This document shows positions 1 to 8,454 of a stretch of 64,000 bases of DNA, piece after piece. The notes below the pieces were generated by a model, which searched no databases, was not told the origin of the DNA, and was given only the letters and a program-made list of their open reading frames with translations. The position numbers and the translations under genes were made by a program. The stretch is from Agromyces cerinus subsp. cerinus (lineage in GTDB: Bacteria; Actinomycetota; Actinomycetes; Actinomycetales; Microbacteriaceae): positions 434,001 to 498,000 of the forward strand of contig NZ_FSRJ01000001.1 of the NCBI RefSeq assembly GCF_900142065.1, given 5' to 3'. Position 1 is the stretch's first letter; every line of letters starts with the position of its first letter.

Positions 1-24
1 GCGAGCGAGGCGCCGGACGCGCGA

Positions 25-1056
25 TCAGCGACCGAGAGCGGATGCCGCGAGGTCGACGTCCTCGTCGTCGTTCCACACGTGGAAGGCGACGCGGGCCCGA
101 CCGGCGCGCCCTGACGCGGTGATGCCGGCGGCGCCGAGCGCGGCCAGCGCGCTGCCGTCGAGGTCGGGCCACGCCACGATCGCGCTGTCGGACGGGGCCA
201 GGTCGAGCCGCGCGCGGAACGCGTTCGCGAGCCCGACGTCGTGCCGGCGCACCTCTGCCATGTCGAGCGATGCGGCGAGCTCGAGGGCCGCCTCCGCTCC
301 CGCCCAGGCCTGCCAGGCGGGGGAGACGTCGAAGCGCTGCGCGCCCGCGGCGAGGTGCAGCTCGGGGCCGTAGCACGAGGCCCACGGGTCGTCGCCCGAG
401 TACCAGCCGGCCGCGTGCGGCGTCAGCTCGTCGACCGCTCGGGTCGAGAAGGCGGCGAAGGCGGCCCCGCGAGGCGCCGACAGCCACTTGTACGCGTGGC
501 AGATCACGACGTCGGCGTCGATCGCATCGGTCGGCATCCAGCCGGTGGCCTGGGTCGTGTCGACGAGCGTCAGCGCGCCGGCGGCACGTGCCGCTGCGGC
601 GACGGATGCCGCGTCGGCGACCTCACCCGTCGCCGACTGCACGAGCGAGTAGGAGACGAGCCAGGTCGAGTCGCTCACCGCGCCCGCGAGCTCGGCCAGC
701 GGCACGTGGCGCACACGCAGGTCGCCTCGGGCCAGGAACGGGCCGATCACCGACGAGAAGTCGCCGTCGACGCACACGATCTCGGCGCCGGCAGGTGCCG
801 AGGCGGCCACGAACCCGGCGAAGACCGAGACCTGCGAGCCGGTGGCGATCTCGCTCGGCGCGCGGCCGAGCAGCGTTGCCGCGTGACCCCGGGCGCGGTC
901 GTGGATCCTCCCGTACTCGACGCCGCACGCCGTGCCCGCCGACCAGGACTCGAGGTCGCGTCGTACGGCGTCGCGAGTGACGTCGGCCGGCAGGCCCATG
1001 GTGCAGGCGGCGAGGTAGCCGCGTCCTGCGGCGTACCGCTCGCGAGTGTGGTGCAT
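25..1056 (-). CDS. PLP-dependent aminotransferase, class V fold
   Basis: This 343-residue protein has the layout of class V aminotransferases (kynureninase and cysteine desulfurase-like fold type I enzymes). The likely PLP-binding lysine is K190 in the motif HAYKWLSAPRG. The upstream LVDTTQATGW segment fits the usual Asp and Gln cofactor contacts. The length is slightly short for the family. The specific substrate cannot be read from the sequence. The gene diverges from a LysR-type regulator across an 81-bp region with an inverted repeat, which suggests the regulator controls it. I see no membrane or signal segment, so it should act in the cytoplasm. The fold is fairly certain and the reaction unknown. 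Confidence 0.8.
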   Translation of the reverse strand: MHHTRERYAAGRGYLAACTMGLPADVTRDAVRRDLESWSAGTACGVEYGRIHDRARGHAATLLGRAPSEIATGSQVSVFAGFVAASAPAGAEIVCVDGDFSSVIGPFLARGDLRVRHVPLAELAGAVSDSTWLVSYSLVQSATGEVADAASVAAAARAAGALTLVDTTQATGWMPTDAIDADVVICHAYKWLSAPRGAAFAAFSTRAVDELTPHAAGWYSGDDPWASCYGPELHLAAGAQRFDVSPAWQAWAGAEAALELAASLDMAEVRRHDVGLANAFRARLDLAPSDSAIVAWPDLDGSALAALGAAGITASGRAGRARVAFHVWNDDEDVDLAASALGR

Positions 1057-1081
1057 GGATCCAGTCTCAGCGAGTCTGATT

Positions 1082-1104
1082 CATTCGACAAGGCCCGGCG
1101 AATG
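1082..1104. promoter_or_regulatory. Candidate LysR operator (inverted repeat)
   Basis: Between the divergent starts lies CATTCG, 11 bases, CGAATG, with an imperfect GAT/ATC extension outside each arm. It sits just upstream of the LysR gene's -10 hexamer, as expected for an autoregulated divergent LysR pair. The assignment is inferred from position and symmetry. Confidence 0.4.
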
Positions 1105-1125
1105 ATCACACACATGCGCTGAGGT

Positions 1126-1131
1126 TATGAT
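1126..1131 (+). promoter_or_regulatory. -10 hexamer TATGAT of the LysR gene (leaderless)
   Basis: TATGAT ends 7 bases before the A of the start codon, so transcription should begin at the ATG. No Shine-Dalgarno sequence precedes the gene. No clear -35 is visible. Confidence 0.6.
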
Positions 1132-1137
1132 TCAGAC

Positions 1138-2079
1138 ATGTCGGATGCCTCGATCGACGCCCTCGCCGCAGCCCTCGACCTGCAGACCGTGCGCGTCGTG
1201 CACCAGATCGCCGAGCACGGCTCGCTCACCGCGGCCGCCGAGTGGCTCGGCTACAGCCAACCCGCCGTGAGCCAGCAGTTGCGCCGGTTCGAGGATCGCA
1301 CCGGCATCGCGCTCGTGGAGCGAGTGGGTCGCGGCATCCGGCTGACGGAGTCGGGCCGGGTGCTCGCGCGCCATGCGCAGGACGTCGCCACGGCGCTCGA
1401 GGCGGCGGCCGGAGAGCTCGCCGAACTCCGTGGGCTCCGTGCCGGACGTGTGCGGCTCGTGGCCTTCCCGTCCGCCTCGGCGACGCTCGTGCCGCGGCTC
1501 ATCGCGGCGCTCGCCGCCGCCCACCCCGGCATCGACGTCACCTACGTCGAGGCCGAGCCGCCCGAGGCGGTGCGGGCCGTGCGCGCCGACCAGGCCGACC
1601 TCGCGATCACGTTCAGCTACCCGGGCGATCGCGACGACCCGCACCAGGCGAGCGCGCGCGGACTCGATGTGCGCGTGTACGGCGACGAGCCGATGCGGCT
1701 CGTGCTGCCCGCCGGTCATGCCGCCGCGGCATCCGACTTCGTCGATCTCGGCATGCTGCGCGACGAGCCGTGGATCGCCGGCTGCCCCAGGTGTCGCGGG
1801 CACCTGCTGGAGCTCGCGGACGCCGCTGGGTTCGTGCCGCGCATCGCCTTCGAGACCGACAACTTCGTGGCCGTCGAGGGCATGGTCGCGCAGGGGCTCG
1901 GGGTGGCGCTGCTGCCGGCACTCGCGCTCGCCGCATCGCCGAGGCACGAGAACGTGGTGGCCAGGCCGACCGCGCGCGCCGACGTGCGCTCGCTGCACCT
2001 CGTGACCGCGCGCGGCGCCGAGCGGGTGCCCGCCGTCGGTGCGGCGATCGCCGCGCTCGAATCCCTCGCCGCTCGGTAG
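1138..2079 (+). CDS. LysR-family transcriptional regulator
   Basis: This 313-residue protein has the LysR architecture. An N-terminal winged helix-turn-helix lies at about residues 15-75 ([20 protein letters not shown], then a [10 protein letters not shown] wing). An effector-binding domain follows from about residue 95 to 300. Length matches the family norm of about 300. It is divergent from the aminotransferase gene, and an inverted repeat in the shared region is a plausible operator, so it probably controls that neighbour and itself. The start is supported by a TATGAT hexamer that would make the mRNA leaderless. The inducing ligand is unknown. Confidence 0.9.
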   Translation: MSDASIDALAAALDLQTVRVVHQIAEHGSLTAAAEWLGYSQPAVSQQLRRFEDRTGIALVERVGRGIRLTESGRVLARHAQDVATALEAAAGELAELRGLRAGRVRLVAFPSASATLVPRLIAALAAAHPGIDVTYVEAEPPEAVRAVRADQADLAITFSYPGDRDDPHQASARGLDVRVYGDEPMRLVLPAGHAAAASDFVDLGMLRDEPWIAGCPRCRGHLLELADAAGFVPRIAFETDNFVAVEGMVAQGLGVALLPALALAASPRHENVVARPTARADVRSLHLVTARGAERVPAVGAAIAALESLAAR

Positions 2080-2082
2080 CAT
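2077..2082 (+). promoter_or_regulatory. -10 hexamer TAGCAT before gltX
   Basis: TAGCAT overlaps the TAG stop of the LysR gene and ends 9 bases before the gltX ATG. This predicts a transcript with almost no 5' leader. Confidence 0.45.
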
Positions 2083-2090
2083 TGAGGCGT

Positions 2091-3605
2091 ATGTCTGAGA
2101 CAGCTCACCCCACGACCACGGCCACCGGTGGCGACATCCGTGTGCGCTTCTGCCCATCGCCGACCGGCACGCCGCACGTCGGCCTCGTGCGCACCGCCCT
2201 GTTCAACTGGGCCTACGCGCGCCACACCGGCGGCACCTTCGTGTTCCGCATCGAAGACACCGACGCCGCCCGCGACAGCGAGGAGAGCTACGCGCAGATC
2301 CTCGACGCACTCACGTGGCTCGGCCTCACGTGGGACGAGGGCATCGACGTCGGCGGCCCGCACGGCCCCTACCGGCAGTCGCAGCGCGGTGAGATCTACC
2401 TCGAGGTCGTCGAGCGGCTGAAGGCCTCGGGTCACCTCTACGAGTCGTTCTCGACGGCCGAGGAGATCGATGCTCGCAACGAGGCGAACGGTCGTCCGAA
2501 GCAGCTCGGATACGACAACTTCGACCGCGACCTCACCGAGGAGCAGAAGGCGGCGTTCCGCGCCGAGGGCCGCGCGCCCGCCCTGCGCCTCCGCGTGCCC
2601 GAGGTCGACCTCGGCTTCGACGACCTCGTGCGCGGCCGCATCGACTTCCCGGTGGGGTCGACGATCGACTTCGTCGTCGTGCGCCCCAACGGCGCGCCGC
2701 TCTACACCTTCGTGAACCCGGTCGACGACGCGCTCATGGGCATCACCGACGTGCTCCGCGGCGAAGACCTGCTCTCGTCGACGCCGCGTCAGATCGCGCT
2801 CTACCACGCGCTCATCGACATCGGCGTGACCTCGTTCGTGCCGCGCTTCGGCCACCTGCCCTACGTCATGGGCGAGGGCAACAAGAAGCTCTCCAAGCGC
2901 GATCCCGAGTCGAACCTGTTCCACCACCGCGACCGCGGGTTCATCCCCGAGGGCCTCATCAACTACCTCGCGCTCCTCGGCTGGGGATTCTCGGCGGATC
3001 GCGACGTGTTCTCGCGCGACGAGCTCATCGCCGCGTTCGACGTCGCGAACGTGAACCCGAACCCAGCCCGGTTCGACCTGAAGAAGGCCGAGGCGATCAA
3101 CGGCGACCACATCCGTCAGCTCGACGTCGCCGACTTCGCCGCGCGCACCGTGCCGTACCTGCAGGCGGCCGGTGCCGTCTCCATCCCGATCACGCCGGGT
3201 GAAGAGGCAGTGCTCGCCGAGGGGGCACCGCTCGTCCAGGAGCGCATCGCCCTGCTGGGCGAGGCTCCCGGCATGCTCGGCTTCCTGTTCACAGATGCCG
3301 CGGGCCTCGAGTTCGACGAGGCCGCGGTCGCCGCGCTCACGGCCGATGCCCCCGCGGTGCTCGCTGCGGCGCGCGAGGCGCTCGACCGGCTGCCCGCCGG
3401 GGAGTGGACGCACGAGCAGATCGAGGAGGCGCTGCGAGCGGCCCTCGTCGACGGCCTCGCGCTGAAGCCGCGCGTCGCCTTCGGAGCGGTGCGCACGGCG
3501 ATCTCCGGCCGTCGCATCTCCCCGCCGCTCTTCGAGTCCATGCAGATCCTCGGCAAGCTCGACTCGATCGAGCGCATCGACCGTCTGACGGCGCTGCTCG
3601 CCTGA
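2091..3605 (+). CDS. gltX: Glutamyl-tRNA synthetase
   Basis: GltX charges tRNA-Glu with glutamate in the cytoplasm. In actinobacteria that lack GlnRS, the non-discriminating form also charges tRNA-Gln for later amidation. The 504-residue protein carries the class I signatures: an HIGH-type motif near the N-terminus ([13 protein letters not shown]) and a KMSKS-type motif ([10 protein letters not shown]). A longer open frame runs upstream, but it lies over the LysR gene. The ATG at 2091, beginning MSETAHPTT, gives the normal family length. Its position about 100 bp before tRNA-Gln, with tRNA-Glu further on, fits its substrates. Confidence 0.97.
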   Translation: MSETAHPTTTATGGDIRVRFCPSPTGTPHVGLVRTALFNWAYARHTGGTFVFRIEDTDAARDSEESYAQILDALTWLGLTWDEGIDVGGPHGPYRQSQRGEIYLEVVERLKASGHLYESFSTAEEIDARNEANGRPKQLGYDNFDRDLTEEQKAAFRAEGRAPALRLRVPEVDLGFDDLVRGRIDFPVGSTIDFVVVRPNGAPLYTFVNPVDDALMGITDVLRGEDLLSSTPRQIALYHALIDIGVTSFVPRFGHLPYVMGEGNKKLSKRDPESNLFHHRDRGFIPEGLINYLALLGWGFSADRDVFSRDELIAAFDVANVNPNPARFDLKKAEAINGDHIRQLDVADFAARTVPYLQAAGAVSIPITPGEEAVLAEGAPLVQERIALLGEAPGMLGFLFTDAAGLEFDEAAVAALTADAPAVLAAAREALDRLPAGEWTHEQIEEALRAALVDGLALKPRVAFGAVRTAISGRRISPPLFESMQILGKLDSIERIDRLTALLA

Positions 3606-3703
3606 CGCGCGCGGGCGCCCGCCGGGTGAGCGCTGCTCAGTTTGGCGGGCGTCGCGCCGTAGGCTAGAGTTACATGTCGGCGCGGGACTTCGGTTTCAGC
3701 CAT

Positions 3704-3775
3704 TGGGGTATGGTGTAATTGGCAACACGGCGGTTTCTGGTACCGTTGTTCTTGGTTCGAGTCCAGGTACCCCAG
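3704..3775 (+). tRNA. tRNA-Gln (anticodon CTG)
   Basis: A complete cloverleaf can be folded. The acceptor stem pairs 3704-3710 with 3768-3774. The anticodon loop TTCTGGT presents CTG, which reads CAG. A canonical GGTTCGAGTCC T-loop region follows. The CCA end is encoded at 3776-3778, just past the stated end. A strong terminator follows. Confidence 0.95.
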
Positions 3776-3791
3776 CCAGAATTGTGAGAAG

Positions 3792-3817
3792 AAGGCCCGG
3801 TCATCCGGGCCTTTTTC
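3792..3817 (+). terminator. Rho-independent terminator after tRNA-Gln
   Basis: A hairpin with stem AAGGCCCGG / CCGGGCCTT and loop TCAT is followed by a run of T. It lies 17 bases after the tRNA. Confidence 0.9.
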
Positions 3818-3964
3818 GTTTTCCGGGACAGACGGTTCCCGAAGACCGGCATGTGGGCTGGACTTCCGAGGTGCGCTGCGATTCCATTGAGTGTGTCGGC
3901 ACAGATCGAGTCTCCCTACTGGCTCGAACGCGATCGCGAGACGCCGCAGGGGATTGGGTGAGCC

Positions 3965-6373
3965 ATGGGTTCTGGGAACATGCGGAATCGTGACTTCCAG
4001 GAGACGCGAACGCCGCTCGGCGTCATCGGCGGCTTCGTGGGACTCATCGCGGCGAGCGTCGGTGCCGCCATGCTCGTCGTCGCCGGAGTGACGCCCGCGA
4101 TCGCGACCGTGGGCATCGCGGCATCCGGAAGCATCGGCATGTTCGAGAACCTTCCGGGATACCTCGAGATCGACGAACTCTCGGAGAAGAGCAACATCTA
4201 CGCGACTGCTCCCGACGGTTCCGCGCAGTTGCTGGCGTCGTTCTACGACCAGAATCGCGTCGAGGTCGGCTGGGACGCGATCAACCAATATGCGAAGGAT
4301 GCCGCGATCGCCGGTGAGGACCCCCGGTTCTACGACCACGGCGGCGTCGACCTGCAGGGCACCATCCGAGCGGCGATGACGACCGCCACCGGGCGCGACA
4401 CGCAGGGCGGCTCGTCGATCGCGCAGCAGTACGTCAAGAACGTCCGCGTGCAGGAATGCGAAGCGGACGCCCACATCACCGCCGTCGAGGACCTCACCGA
4501 GGAAGAGGTGGAGGCGCTCACCTACGAGGACCGCGCGCTCCTCGTCGACGCCGAGAAGACCAAATGCTACGAGTCGGCCACGGAGTCCGACGGCAGTGCG
4601 GGAATCGAGCGCAAGCTGAAGGAGATGCGCCTCGCGATCGGCGTCGAGAAGCGGTATTCGAAGAGCGAGATCCTGCTCGGCTACCTGAACATCGCAGGCT
4701 TCGGAGGCACCGTCTACGGCATCGAGGCCGCGGCGAACTACTACTTCTCGACGAGCGCGGCGAACCTCACACTCGCCCAGGCGGCGTCGCTGCTCGCGAT
4801 CGTCAACAACCCGGTCGAGTTCCAACTCGACAAGCCCGAGAGCGAGACGAACGGCGCGGCGAACGGCTACGCGCGCAACAAGGATCGTCGCGATTACATC
4901 CTCTTCCACATGCGCGATGAGCAGAAGATCACGCAGGAGGAGTACGACACGGCGATGGCCACGCCCGTCGAGCCGGTCATCAAGGAGCCGAGCACCGGGT
5001 GCCAGACCGCCGGGGTGTCGGCGTACTTCTGCGACTACGTGAAGCACGTGCTGCAGACGGATCCGACGTTCGGCGAAGACGAGGAGACGCGCATGCGCAA
5101 CTTCCGTCGCGGCGGCTACGACGTGTACACCACCCTCGATCTCGACCTGCAGAACGCCGCGGCGAACGCGATCGCCCAGCACGTTCCGCAGACGTACCCC
5201 GGGTGGGACGTCGGCGGCGTGATCTCGAGCGTCGAGGTGGGCACCGGACGCGTGCTCGCGATGGCGCAGAACAAGGTGTACAGCCAGGACCCGAAGGTGC
5301 TCGACTCCGGCCCCCAGTTCGAGAGCATCAACTACAACACCGACTACACGCAGGGCGGTTCGAGCGGATTCCAGCCGGGGTCGACCTACAAGGTGTTCAC
5401 GCTCGCGCAGTGGCTGAACGAGGGCCACGCGTTGACCGAGCGCGTTGACTCCCGTCCGAAGTCCAACTGGGGCGCGTTCGCCGACAGCTGTCTCGGCGGT
5501 GTGGTCGCCGATGCCGGATGGAATCCCAAGAACGACTCGAACGAATCCGGCGCGAACTACACGGCGCTCCAGTCGACGATCGGCTCGATCAACACCGGCT
5601 TCCTCGGCATGGCCAAGAAGCTCGATCTCTGCGGCATCCGCAAGACCGCCGAGGCGTTCGGCATGCACCGCGCCGACGGCGATCCGCTGGTGCAGGGTCC
5701 TTCGTCGGTGCTCGGCACGAACGAGGTCGCGCCGCTCAGTCTCGCCGTGGCGTTCGCCGGCATCGCGAACAACGGCGTCGCCTGCACGCCCGTCGCGATC
5801 GACAAGATCGTCGATCGCAACGGCAACGAGGTTCCGGTTCCGGCATCGAAGTGCACGCCCGCGGTCTCACCCCAGGTCGCTGCGGCGATGCACTACGCGA
5901 TGCAGCTCGTGATGACGAGCGGAACGGCGACCGAGTCGAACCGGAACGTGGAGCCGCATGTGCCGCTGATCGGCAAGACCGGCACGACCGACGGCAACAA
6001 GGACACCTGGATGGCCGGTGCCAGCTCCAAGGTGGCGACGGTCGCCGGCGTCGTGAGTCTCTACGGCGATGCCAACCAGCGAGGGATCGACTTCGACACC
6101 GGCACGGCTGCGACCGCCCGCCACCGCATGTGGCCGATGGTGATGTCGGTGGCGGCCGCGAAGTACGGCGGTTCCGAGTTCACCGTCGCTCCGCCCGGAA
6201 CTCCGGTCGCGCCGCGAGCGGACCGGAGCACCGAGGTGCAGGGCGACACCGGCGAGGAGATCGGCGACGATCAGGCTCCCGAAGACCAGGCTCCCGACGA
6301 CCAGGCGCCTGACGACCAGGCTCCCGGTGATCGTGGAAATGGCCCCGGTCGCCGAGACGACCGAGGCCACTGA
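3965..6373 (+). CDS. Class A penicillin-binding protein (bifunctional transglycosylase/transpeptidase)
   Basis: This enzyme polymerises and cross-links peptidoglycan at the outer face of the membrane. A membrane anchor lies at about residues 20-55. The GT51 glycosyltransferase domain has its catalytic glutamate at E118 (GEDPRFYDHGG) and the GGSSIAQQYVKN motif. An insert of about 45 residues with two Cys follows that motif. The transpeptidase domain has S473-x-x-K476 (PGSTYKVF), S541-I-N543, and K671-T-G (GKTGTT). The C-terminus ends in a disordered acidic tail of DQAP-type repeats. The ATG at 3965 precedes the anchor, though the in-frame ATG at 3980 is also possible. At 802 residues it is typical of actinobacterial class A PBPs. 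Confidence 0.93.
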   Translation: MGSGNMRNRDFQETRTPLGVIGGFVGLIAASVGAAMLVVAGVTPAIATVGIAASGSIGMFENLPGYLEIDELSEKSNIYATAPDGSAQLLASFYDQNRVEVGWDAINQYAKDAAIAGEDPRFYDHGGVDLQGTIRAAMTTATGRDTQGGSSIAQQYVKNVRVQECEADAHITAVEDLTEEEVEALTYEDRALLVDAEKTKCYESATESDGSAGIERKLKEMRLAIGVEKRYSKSEILLGYLNIAGFGGTVYGIEAAANYYFSTSAANLTLAQAASLLAIVNNPVEFQLDKPESETNGAANGYARNKDRRDYILFHMRDEQKITQEEYDTAMATPVEPVIKEPSTGCQTAGVSAYFCDYVKHVLQTDPTFGEDEETRMRNFRRGGYDVYTTLDLDLQNAAANAIAQHVPQTYPGWDVGGVISSVEVGTGRVLAMAQNKVYSQDPKVLDSGPQFESINYNTDYTQGGSSGFQPGSTYKVFTLAQWLNEGHALTERVDSRPKSNWGAFADSCLGGVVADAGWNPKNDSNESGANYTALQSTIGSINTGFLGMAKKLDLCGIRKTAEAFGMHRADGDPLVQGPSSVLGTNEVAPLSLAVAFAGIANNGVACTPVAIDKIVDRNGNEVPVPASKCTPAVSPQVAAAMHYAMQLVMTSGTATESNRNVEPHVPLIGKTGTTDGNKDTWMAGASSKVATVAGVVSLYGDANQRGIDFDTGTAATARHRMWPMVMSVAAAKYGGSEFTVAPPGTPVAPRADRSTEVQGDTGEEIGDDQAPEDQAPDDQAPDDQAPGDRGNGPGRRDDRGH
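6266..6325 (+). repeat. 15-bp tandem repeat, four copies
   Basis: Four 15-bp units (type GACGACCAGGCTCCC) encode DDQAP, EDQAP, DDQAP, DDQAP in the acidic C-terminal tail of the penicillin-binding protein. The units differ at only a few positions. Confidence 0.85.
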
Positions 6374-6396
6374 CCCGCTCACGCCGGTCGCATCGC

Positions 6397-8082
6397 TCAG
6401 GCGGTGACCGACTCCCGTCGGGCGAACCGCACGCGGTGGGTGATCCACACGGCGATCGCCGCCGCGCCGAGCCCGAGCGCGACGAGCAGCCACGGCATCA
6501 CGCTCGAGAGGGCGACACCCGCAGCGCCGTTCGCGAGAGTCGCACTGCCCTCGGCGACGAGCGCGTTGCCGTCGCTCAACTCCGCGGTGCCGTCGGCGAG
6601 ATCCCCTGCACCGGTCGAGAGGGTCGCGGCGCCGTCGGCGAGGGTTCCCGTGCCGTCGGCCAGATCCGATGCGCCGCGCTGCAGGGTTCCCGCGCCGGCG
6701 GCCAGGTTCGCCGCACCCGTGCCGAGGGCGCCCGCGCCCGCCGAGAGGTCGTTGGCGCCGACGAGGAGGCGGTCGGCGCCCGACGACAGGCTCGTCGCTC
6801 CGGTCGCGACCTTCTGGGTGCCGGCGACGAGTTCGTCGACCTTCTGATCGAGCTCCGCGGTGCCCGCGTTCAACCGGGCGCTGCCTGCGACGAGGTCGCC
6901 GGTCTTGGCGAACAGCTCGGCCGTGCCGCCGGCGAGCAGGCTGCTGCCGGCCGCGAGCACGAGGGTCTTGTCGGCGAGCGTCTTCGAGCCTGCGGTGAGC
7001 GGTGCGATCTTCTCGCCGAGCGTCGAGGCGCCGGTCGCGAGGTCGTCCGTACCGGTGGAGAGCTTCGTCGCGCCGTCGGCGAGTTTGGCGACGCCGCCGC
7101 CGAGTGCGGTCGCACCGGCCTCGAGGTTTGCAGCGCCGGTGGCGAGCCCGTTCGCGCCGCCTGCGACGGCGGTCGCGCCATTCGACGCCTGCTCGGCCCC
7201 GGCCTGCAGTTGGTCGAGCGCCCCGAGCACCGAGTCGGGTGCGCCCGATGCTGCGAGCTGGCCGCGAAGCGCGGCGATCCCGTCGGCGAGCGACGTGTTC
7301 GCTCCGGCCAGCTTCTGGGCCCCGATGGACAGCTCGCCCGCGCCGATGGCGAGGCTGGAGGCGCCGGTCTTCAGGGAGTCGACCCCGGCGCCGACCTGGC
7401 CGATTCCGGCTTCGACGACGTCGGTGCCCTTCTGCACCGCGACTGCACCTGCGGCAAGGGCTCCGACGCCCGCGTCGACCGCGAGCACACCGTCGCGGAT
7501 CGTCGCGGCTCCGCCGGCGATGCCGCGTGCGCCCTGGCTGAGCGTCGAGGACTTGGTGGCGATCTCCCCGTTCGCCGCCGCCACGAGCGACACGCCATTG
7601 CGCACGTCGGTCGCACCGGCAGCGGCACGCGTGATGCCGTCCGACAGCTTCACGGAGCCCGCTGAGGCCTTGTCGGCGCCCGCTGCGAGTTCGGCGGCGC
7701 CGGTCGCGCTGGTCGCCGCTCCCTCGGCCAACGTCACGGCACCGGTCGCGGCCTTCGCCGCACCGAGTCGGAGGCGTTCGGCGCCCTGGGCTGCCGAGAT
7801 CGCCCCGGCCGAGAGCTTCTCGGCGCCCGCGGCGGCGTCCGCAGCACCCTCGCTCAGGTCGACGGACCCTGCCGAGAGGTCGCCGGCGCCCGCCGCCACC
7901 TGCTCCGAGCCGTCGCTGACCTCGGTCGCGCCCGCCGCGAGCTCGGCGGAGCCGCCCGCGATCTTGTTCGTCGTCAGCAGGAACAGGGTCGTCATCGTTG
8001 CGAGCGCGAGCGCGAGCACGATGACGGCGATCTTCAGACCGGCGCCGTGCTGGTGCTCGGAGGCGGATTCGATTCTCGACAT
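6397..8082 (-). CDS. Heptad-repeat membrane protein (YhgE/Pip-like heptads)
   Basis: This 561-residue protein is almost entirely a seven-residue repeat of the form LxxGAxx (for example LSAGAGA, LADGAAT), about 65-70 units. The repeat lies between an N-terminal membrane helix (about residues 14-36) and a C-terminal one ending in a short basic tail. Such heptads occur inside YhgE/Pip and MMPL-like membrane proteins of Gram-positive bacteria. Here the repeat stands alone without a transporter domain. The ATG at 8082 was chosen because GGAG lies 5 bases upstream; the frame stays open for 51 more codons. It is convergent with the penicillin-binding protein gene, separated by 23 bp. The function is unknown; a long extracytoplasmic rod anchored at both ends is an inference. 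Confidence 0.75.
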   Translation of the reverse strand: MSRIESASEHQHGAGLKIAVIVLALALATMTTLFLLTTNKIAGGSAELAAGATEVSDGSEQVAAGAGDLSAGSVDLSEGAADAAAGAEKLSAGAISAAQGAERLRLGAAKAATGAVTLAEGAATSATGAAELAAGADKASAGSVKLSDGITRAAAGATDVRNGVSLVAAANGEIATKSSTLSQGARGIAGGAATIRDGVLAVDAGVGALAAGAVAVQKGTDVVEAGIGQVGAGVDSLKTGASSLAIGAGELSIGAQKLAGANTSLADGIAALRGQLAASGAPDSVLGALDQLQAGAEQASNGATAVAGGANGLATGAANLEAGATALGGGVAKLADGATKLSTGTDDLATGASTLGEKIAPLTAGSKTLADKTLVLAAGSSLLAGGTAELFAKTGDLVAGSARLNAGTAELDQKVDELVAGTQKVATGATSLSSGADRLLVGANDLSAGAGALGTGAANLAAGAGTLQRGASDLADGTGTLADGAATLSTGAGDLADGTAELSDGNALVAEGSATLANGAAGVALSSVMPWLLVALGLGAAAIAVWITHRVRFARRESVTA

Positions 8083-8315
8083 TGAGACTCCAGGTGTGCG
8101 GGCGCGCGACAGTGCGCGCCGAGATGGGGGTGCAGGATTCGCGACCGGTGCCGTGGCCGCCGCCGTCGCTCGGGGAGGGTGGGCCGAGCGCGTGAGGCGC
8201 GGGGCGCTCGCCTCCGACGACGCCGACATCGGCATCGCGGGGGAGCGGAGCGACCCCGAAGTGACATGAACGTATCAGCGGCTGAGGTTTCGTCAACGTA
8301 CACCCCACAAGTTGT

Positions 8316-8340
8316 GTGCGAATCGCCAACGATTGCGCAC
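8316..8340. promoter_or_regulatory. Inverted repeat, possible operator
   Basis: GTGCGAATC and GATTGCGCAC form a 9-bp inverted repeat with one bulged base and a 6-base centre. It lies mid-way between two divergent genes, so a regulator site is plausible. No regulator gene lies next to it. Confidence 0.35.
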
Positions 8341-8420
8341 CGAAGACCATGCCCCGTTGTCGGAGAGCGACAGGCGCCCGCCACGATCTCGTGCGAATCC
8401 TCCGACTTGTACGCTGGTTG

Positions 8421-8440
8421 CGGCCCCCGACCGGGGGCCG
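8421..8440 (+). promoter_or_regulatory. Perfect hairpin at the 5' end of the serine hydrolase mRNA
   Basis: CGGCCCCCG and CGGGGGCCG pair perfectly around a 2-base centre. The element ends 4 bases before the GAGGGAG ribosome-binding site. It could be an operator, or a 5'-mRNA stem if transcription starts near 8421. Confidence 0.45.
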
Positions 8441-8454
8441 CATGAGGGAGTGCA

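Larger units (their letters stand above)
8083..8454. other. 372-bp divergent intergenic region
   Basis: I find no gene here. The region must carry promoters for the heptad-repeat protein (leftward) and the serine hydrolase (rightward). It contains a short inverted repeat at 8316-8340, a weak -10-like TACGCT at 8410-8415, and a perfect 9-bp stem at 8421-8440. Nothing else was recognised. Confidence 0.6.

Noticed and set aside
1242..2090. Long N-terminal extension of GltX
   Set aside because: The extra frame is antisense-like Arg/Ala-rich translation over the LysR gene. The start at 2091 gives the family length and a plausible promoter.
6397..8082. Possible CRISPR-like or satellite DNA in the heptad region
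   Set aside because: The periodicity is 21 bp, stays in one coding frame and varies mostly at third codon positions, so it reflects protein heptads rather than DNA repeats with spacers.
6860..8269. Open frame of 469 codons on the plus strand within the heptad protein gene
   Set aside because: Its Ala/Pro/Ser repeats are the antisense reading of the heptad codons. The minus frame has membrane helices at both ends and a ribosome-binding site.
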